Assembly (NCBI RefSeq): GCF_001625215.2
Contig: NC_030385.2
Location: forward strand, 38,403,598-38,467,597
From: Daucus carota subsp. sativus
Taxonomy: Eukaryota; Streptophyta; Magnoliopsida; Apiales; Apiaceae
Direction of reading: 5' to 3'
Length of the DNA stretch: 64,000 bases
Part shown: in pieces, positions 59,232 through 64,000 of the stretch
How positions within the stretch are numbered: the first letter of the stretch is position 1
Layout of the letters: each line of letters starts with the position of its first letter
Position numbers and translations under genes: made by a program
Notes under the pieces: generated by a model
The model's database searches: none
Told to the model about the DNA's origin: nothing
Seen by the model: the letters and a program-made list of their open reading frames with translations, nothing else

Positions 59232-60958
59232 CTAATACTCTAGTTTCCCACTGCCACCACATGAGCTACAAGACCGGGCAGAAGAGCATTTTGTACAGTA
59301 GCTCCATTTCTTAGGAAGCCTGTTATGATTTAAAGATTTATATAAATAGAACCAAAGAAAAATAATATATCAACACAATGATGAGAAACAGAATAAGTTT
59401 ATTATACCCTGCTGTATATCTAGTGGCCGCATTCTTAGCATTAAGTCTAGCTTTCTCAGCATTCCCATCTGAAAGTCTCTTAAGAACAAATCCTTCACCT
59501 TTACACTCGGAACAAATACCTGAACCTCTACAGTCTTCGCAAGTTTTTAAGGGTACCTGAGTTCATGATGAATTCGAAATAAAATATAAATGCTGACTGC
59601 AGGTATTTGCCTAGTCATAAAATTTTAAATAGCAATTTAGCTATGAATACCAAATTTTGTACATAAACTTAACAGAACTTCTCATTTTCTTTGTCTATTA
59701 TGGTTATCAGTTAGCTTTTACTTATTACATGCTACTTTCTCCTTCATATTCAATCTTCTCCTTTTGTACAATATATTAAGTTCTAGATTTAAGATAACTA
59801 TAAGTCTACAAACCATATCAATCACTCGTCCAAGTTTCCAAACAACAGAACCCAATATGGCATATCATCTCTGATTCTATTAACTAATTTATTATACTAT
59901 CATCGATCAAGAATTGTCAGGGTGAAAAGATCCAGCATGCTTAAATAGTTAAAAATTCGACTAGCTTTTTTAGGTTTGATGCAATCTAAAGCCCTTTAAG
60001 AAGGTTAATTCAAATTATTTTATGAACAACTTAAATATGATGCTTTGTCATCACAGTTAAGGCGCTGCACTAGATGTTACCGTGATCAGAAATTGACACA
60101 TGACTCACTGATACTCAAACCACCAACCTTTTGTTACCAAGGGAAGAAGGCTATCCACTAGACTACAATTCCATCAATTATATAGTGGATTAGTTGGTCT
60201 AAAAACAGTAAACGGCGAAAATAGATACTAAAGAGAGAATGTTTTCCAGGATCACAATCTACTATTAGACACTTTCTAAACTTCTCAGAATCATTTTAAC
60301 TAGAATATTTCAAAACTACCAACGGAGAATTTTGTGTAATACCCTGCCGCCTACACTTAAACAGTGTGCTTACTGATTACAGATGGTCATATCTCTAGTT
60401 AAGACATCCCTACTTCCATGGTTAATACTCAATAGTAAAGTATGAAGTAGCACCACACACGCATATACATCCTAAGTTCCTAACAATTCATAATACAAAA
60501 AGTATGCTGGTAGCCATCGATATCGAATATAAGAAACAATTCTAATGACCAGGTAAAACAGACCTGAGTTGCCTCAGAAGCTTTGGTTCTTTTGACAAGA
60601 AGGGTAGCTGCTGCACCTACAACAGTGGCAGCAACTGCAATAGAAGATGCTGTTTCTACTAGTCCAGAAGAAATAACATTTCTCATTAGCCCTCCTTTTC
60701 TTGATCTCATGGGAATTGCAAAATCATGGCCTCTCTGAAATGAATGATTACTAGTTTCAAGCTTGTTTATCCTAGCTGCTTCACAATCATTAGTAAGGTA
60801 AGTTAGAGTTGATGAAATTTGATGTGATTCTGTTTCAATAGTTCTCAAGAGCCTTTATTCCAAATGACATAGAGATTAACAAGAAGTTGAAGGAGAAAAG
60901 GGTAATTTAGCTTACTAGAAATGAAAGACAATTGTGAAGTGTGCACAAGGAGCTCCAT
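59232..60958 (-). CDS. Small DnaJ-type CxxCxGxG zinc-finger protein, probably plastid
   Basis: My model joins 60916-60958, 60564-60829, 59408-59556 and 59232-59319 on the minus strand: 546 nt, 181 aa. The C-terminal half has cysteine pairs like a DnaJ cysteine-rich domain: LKTCEDCRGSG, ICSECKGEG, then WSYCTKCSSARSCSSCGGSG. The middle contains an Ala/Val-rich hydrophobic segment (SSIAVAATVVGAAATLLV, about residues 73-90) that could be a thylakoid or envelope anchor. Between the finger halves the block EKARL and the block ATRYTAGLPKKW are well formed. No J domain is present. Exon 1 is short (14 codons) and its join to exon 2 is the least certain part. Proteins of this kind act as disulfide or chaperone-like factors in plastids; the specific role is unknown. 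Confidence 0.7.
60101..60172 (-). repeat. tRNA-like SINE head or tRNA relic in an intron
   Basis: On the minus strand an A-box-like tagtctagtggatag and a B-box-like ggtttgagtatc stand at tRNA spacing. The acceptor ends do not pair well. It lies in the 1-kb intron of the zinc-finger gene. Probably a SINE relic rather than a working tRNA. Confidence 0.45.
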
Positions 60959-62035
60959 GCTTCTCTGATAAGCTCTGCTCAATGTTAACTCACTACAGTT
61001 TCCACTTCATTCTTGCTCTTCCGGCTTCAGCTTATCTTGGATATTTCCATATTATAATTACGTTTCTACCCTTATTTTATCTGTTTTTCTTTTCTTTTTA
61101 AATGATTTTAATGGGTTATATTTTCATTTTTCAAAACTGGGCCCTGTACCTGGTTTGTGGACTTGGGCAAAGCTTTTGATTTTGATGCCTTTAAGCTATG
61201 TTTTTCGAGTGGTCCAATTGGAAACAGATGGGCCGTTTGTGTAATTGAGTAATGTTGGGCAACCGGTAGAGAAAACTTGGGCTAATGTTTGAAAGATTTG
61301 TTTTCGAGAGATCTTCAAAAGAAATTAACGGCAGCAAATATAAACATTTAAGAATTACTGCTAATTTTTTTTTGAAACTAAAAACTTAATGCTAATTTAT
61401 TACTGAATTCAATTTCGCTTGAACAGGTAGAATTATGTAAAATTACCATTTAACTGTAAGAAAATAAAAAAAATCATTTAAGCTCCATCTGTATTTTAAA
61501 GATCCCGAATTAATACTTCTTCAATCGATTTTTGAAATCCGATTAATCATTATTAGTTTTTATAAAATGATATGTTATATATTAAATTGAATTCATATAT
61601 CAATTATGATTATAATATTATAAAATATCCAAATTTAATCTAATTAATATTTTTGATTAATTTTTAATCAAGATTTTAAGGATTAATTACGATTACAAGA
61701 ATAAAAGGCTGCTCTAATAGTTGGTGTATATGTGGGCAATGGGCAACGTACAGGGGAAAAAGTAAAAAGTTGTGTGGTGAAGGCAACTAGGCAAGTAGTA
61801 ATACAAAGGTGTTTGACTTAAAGTGAGATGGCAGAAACTCACGAGCATCCTCACCTCTTCCACTCTTACCATGCACGTACATCTCCAAAACAAACCACAA
61901 TCCTCGCTCTCTGAGCTGTTCCATGCCACCTAGCTCTCTTCTTTCCTCCCTTCACGAGCTTATTTAAAGTCCTCCCTCTTTAATATCAACTATATATAAT
62001 CACAACATCTCCTACAAACAAACATACCACCCAAC
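60959..62035. other. Divergent intergenic region
   Basis: Promoter side of the minus-strand zinc-finger gene on the left, and of the peptide gene on the right, with a TATA-like tatatataat at 61991-62000 about 40 bp before the ATG. No gene between. Confidence 0.5.
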
Positions 62036-62368
62036 ATGTCTACTACAATTTACATGCATTACATTGCCCACATTTATATTCTCCTCTTCTTGTTTCCTCT
62101 ACACGAGTCCATGGCTGCCCGGGCTCTCCCGTCGAGTGGCCCGAGCACGACGATGGCGCCCTTGGCCACGAAAGCCCGGGAGTATGCTATAATGAAGATG
62201 AAGCCGATGTTGGATCAGGAAGGGAGGGTTTTCCATGGGAAGCAAGTGAAAGCATGCATGCCTAAAGGGCGGAGACATTCGTCGGCTCCGAGTCGATATG
62301 TTAATTTTCATACTTTTGATGGATTGTTGGGGTGTGAATCTAGCCGCAAGTCTAAGATTGTTCCTTGA
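62036..62368 (+). CDS. Small secreted protein, putative peptide precursor
   Basis: Single-exon 110-aa protein. Residues 1-30 are a signal peptide with a hydrophobic core (IAHIYILLFLFPL). The mature part is basic with two cysteines, in KACMPKGRR and LLGCESS. The conserved-looking stretch is RHSSAPSRYVNFHTFDG near residues 79-95, like small plant secreted peptide families with a SAPSRY-type motif; I cannot name the family with confidence. An SGPS motif follows the signal sequence but is not in the C-terminal position used by PIP peptides. It has a TATA box, a short leader and a stop with an ordinary 3' region, so a real gene is likely. Confidence 0.7.
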   Translation: MSTTIYMHYIAHIYILLFLFPLHESMAARALPSSGPSTTMAPLATKAREYAIMKMKPMLDQEGRVFHGKQVKACMPKGRRHSSAPSRYVNFHTFDGLLGCESSRKSKIVP

Positions 62369-62741
62369 TAAGGAGATGTGCTCAATGAGAGATAACTAGG
62401 ATGGTTCTGAAATTTAGTTTCATAATTTATTGAAGCTAGCTAGGTAGATGAAAGTATTGATTAGTTTTGCGAATTTGGTATTTGTATTAGCACCATCTTT
62501 TTGGTACGGCTTTCATGTCTTTTTTATGTAGTTGTTGTATGGATATAGTGAATCCAGTGGTGGTGATTAATCGGAATTTGTACAAATTAAGTCCATTGAC
62601 CATTGCGTATGTATCTTATTTCATTTTGCAGCATAGCTAGCACGCAGAGTGACGTCGGTAATTAATCCATATCTATTTTTATGCGGTAAAATTTTCTGAT
62701 GACAGTGTTGTTAAAATCCAGATAATGCTTGCGGTTGCAGA
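62369..62741. other. 3' flank of the peptide gene
   Basis: Likely 3' untranslated region followed by unannotated DNA; nothing else seen. Confidence 0.5.
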
Positions 62742-62906
62742 GCCGGATCTTAGCAGGGGCAACTGACCCCCTTGAATTTTATTTTTTTAATATTATACAT
62801 ATTTTTAGGTTTTAAAATTGAAATTGACCCCCTTATTTTTTTTTTTACCCTTCTTAATTTTTTTTACAAAAAATTTGACCCCCCTAATTTTATTATAGTA
62901 AGATCC

Positions 62907-62909
<3 letters not shown>
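62742..62909. mobile_element. Short TIR element with gacccccct motifs
   Basis: Begins gccggatctta and ends taagatccga, so the ends are inverted copies. Three t/gaccccc(c)-type phrases occur inside (62766, 62826, 62878). Small non-autonomous element of unknown superfamily. Confidence 0.45.

Positions 62910-62952
<43 letters not shown>
62908..62952. repeat. CA/TA compound microsatellite
   Basis: About fifteen CA units run into about seven TA units, between two TIR elements. Confidence 0.9.
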
Positions 62953-63529
62953 GGCAAGTGATCAAATAGAAACTAATGTTATTCTAGAAACTAGAAACCA
63001 CTCCCATGATCACTATTTATAACTACTAATATCACTCGTTTATACGCTATTTATCACTATTTTATGCAGTTAAATTAGCAATTTTTATTATTGATAATTG
63101 AGAAAATTTACTTATGTTTGCTAGTGGTTATCGATTATTGATGATCAATTATAGTTGTAGGAGGTCTATGATGGTAAAAAAATGATGAGATGAGGTGTGT
63201 GGTGGTGGTAAATAATCACTAGTAATGGCAAGTTATGGTGACAAGCGGTGGTAGGTCAATCGTGGGTATAGGTGACCGCGGTAGCAGTGAAATGGGTTGA
63301 TAATGATGCCCGGAGGTTCATTAATGTGGTATGAGTGAAGATAATGATGACATATGTTGCATATATGTATATTTATATATCTATATTTCTGAGATTTCTT
63401 GTATAGGAAATAGTGATTTGTGATGTACAAACGAGTGATATTTGCAGTCAAAAATAGTGATAAAAAATTGGTCAGATACTAGTTTCTAGTTTCTAGGCTA
63501 ATTTAGTTTCTATTGGAGTAAGCCCCTAT
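62953..63529. mobile_element. TIR element flanked by TA microsatellites
   Basis: The left end, tatatagg then caaatagaaactaa, ctagaaactagaaac, is mirrored at the right by gtttctagtttctag, then ttagtttctattgg and agtaagcccctatata. The inverted ends span about 45 bp. TA repeats bound both sides. No coding frame. Confidence 0.65.
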
Positions 63530-64000
63530 ATATATATATATATATATAGGGGAGGGTTCTGGTACAAACTTACAAACTTGCAAACTTTTTTTGTTCAACA
63601 CATATATAACTTGAGTTCAACATTTTTTTAACATATTTTGTTGAACATCGATTAAAATTGTGTTGGAGAAGTACATAAATTAATTTTTCAATGTAAGAAC
63701 CAAGTTAAAAGTATTATATAACTAATATTTATGATTCTAGACCCTACCCACACCCCAGAGGTATAGTTTAAGTATCTTTATAGATATATTCAACATAATA
63801 ATAATTAGTGTTCTACACCCGATGTTGAACCCTAGTTACAAATGTGTTGACTGAGCGATTTATTTATGCGATATTTTAAAAAACTTGTGATGATTTTTCA
63901 AGAATTTTCAACATGGATACTTTCTATAACTAAGGATCAACACGATGGGAGAATAAAAAAAAGTTTGTAAGTTTGTAACTTAAAAAAGTTTTTATTTGAT
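63530..64000. mobile_element. Second TA-flanked TIR element, right end outside the window
   Basis: Starts with tatatatatatagggg, then caaacttacaaacttgcaaac, and near the window end has the inverted aagtttgtaagtttgtaac (63962-63980). The right terminus is not in view. It shares the TA-run bordered architecture with the preceding element but not its sequence. Confidence 0.55.

Noticed and set aside
1-64000. LTR retrotransposon with gag-pol
   Set aside because: No pair of long terminal repeats, primer-binding site or gag/pol motifs was found by eye.

Overview
The window is a nuclear chromosome segment from a flowering plant, almost certainly a eudicot. The genes are intron-rich with GT-AG introns, the intergenic DNA is very AT-rich, and there are plant-specific families (4CL-like ligase, UGT86, NRT2, serine carboxypeptidase-like) and plant transposons (Stowaway, Tourist/Harbinger, hAT, Helitron, Mutator). 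The species cannot be fixed from the sequence alone; an asterid is my guess.

Layout. 1-3268: AT-rich repeats, a foldback repeat and a Helitron 3' end. 3269-6328 (+): serine carboxypeptidase-like SCPL47-49 type, nine exons, with an internally duplicated hAT MITE in intron 5. 7124-7215 (-): broken 3' exon of an RPA/OB-fold gene. 7810-8883 (-): J-domain-like protein without HPD, with an 802-bp hAT element 23 bp before its ATG. 10344-11285 (+): relics of one or two further SCPL genes. 12200-14001 (-): intact RPA C-terminal OB-fold gene. 14102-18150: Helitrons, a Stowaway-like relic, a tRNA-like SINE head and gene-poor DNA. 18151-20628 (-): alpha-L-fucosidase, GH29. 21659-26105 (-): glyoxalase I, eight exons, with Helitron and Stowaway insertions in introns. 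26928-32281: a complete two-gene Mutator-like element with 9-bp target duplications, nested in a Harbinger-like element. 33627-37257 (+): 4CLL7-type ligase. 38449-42561 and 44067-48990 (+): tandem ABCF1 genes. 51614-53245 (+): UGT86A-type glycosyltransferase. 56494-58136 (+): NRT2 nitrate transporter. 59232-60958 (-): small CxxCxGxG zinc-finger protein. 62036-62368 (+): small secreted peptide precursor. 62742-64000: TIR elements set in TA/CA microsatellites.

The genes form no operon or pathway cluster. The local history is one of tandem and segmental duplication (SCPL with the RPA-like gene; ABCF1) followed by decay, plus repeated transposon insertion into introns and promoters. The most system-like unit is the Mutator-like element. 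Its two genes point inward from near-identical terminal inverted repeats: a large MURA-type transposase, and a small GRF zinc-finger protein with a C-terminal membrane segment, an arrangement like mudrA/mudrB of maize MuDR. The transposase copy has two visible lesions. Exon joins were worked out by hand from splice sites, reading phase and remembered family sequence; the reported joins are frame-consistent but unverified by transcripts.
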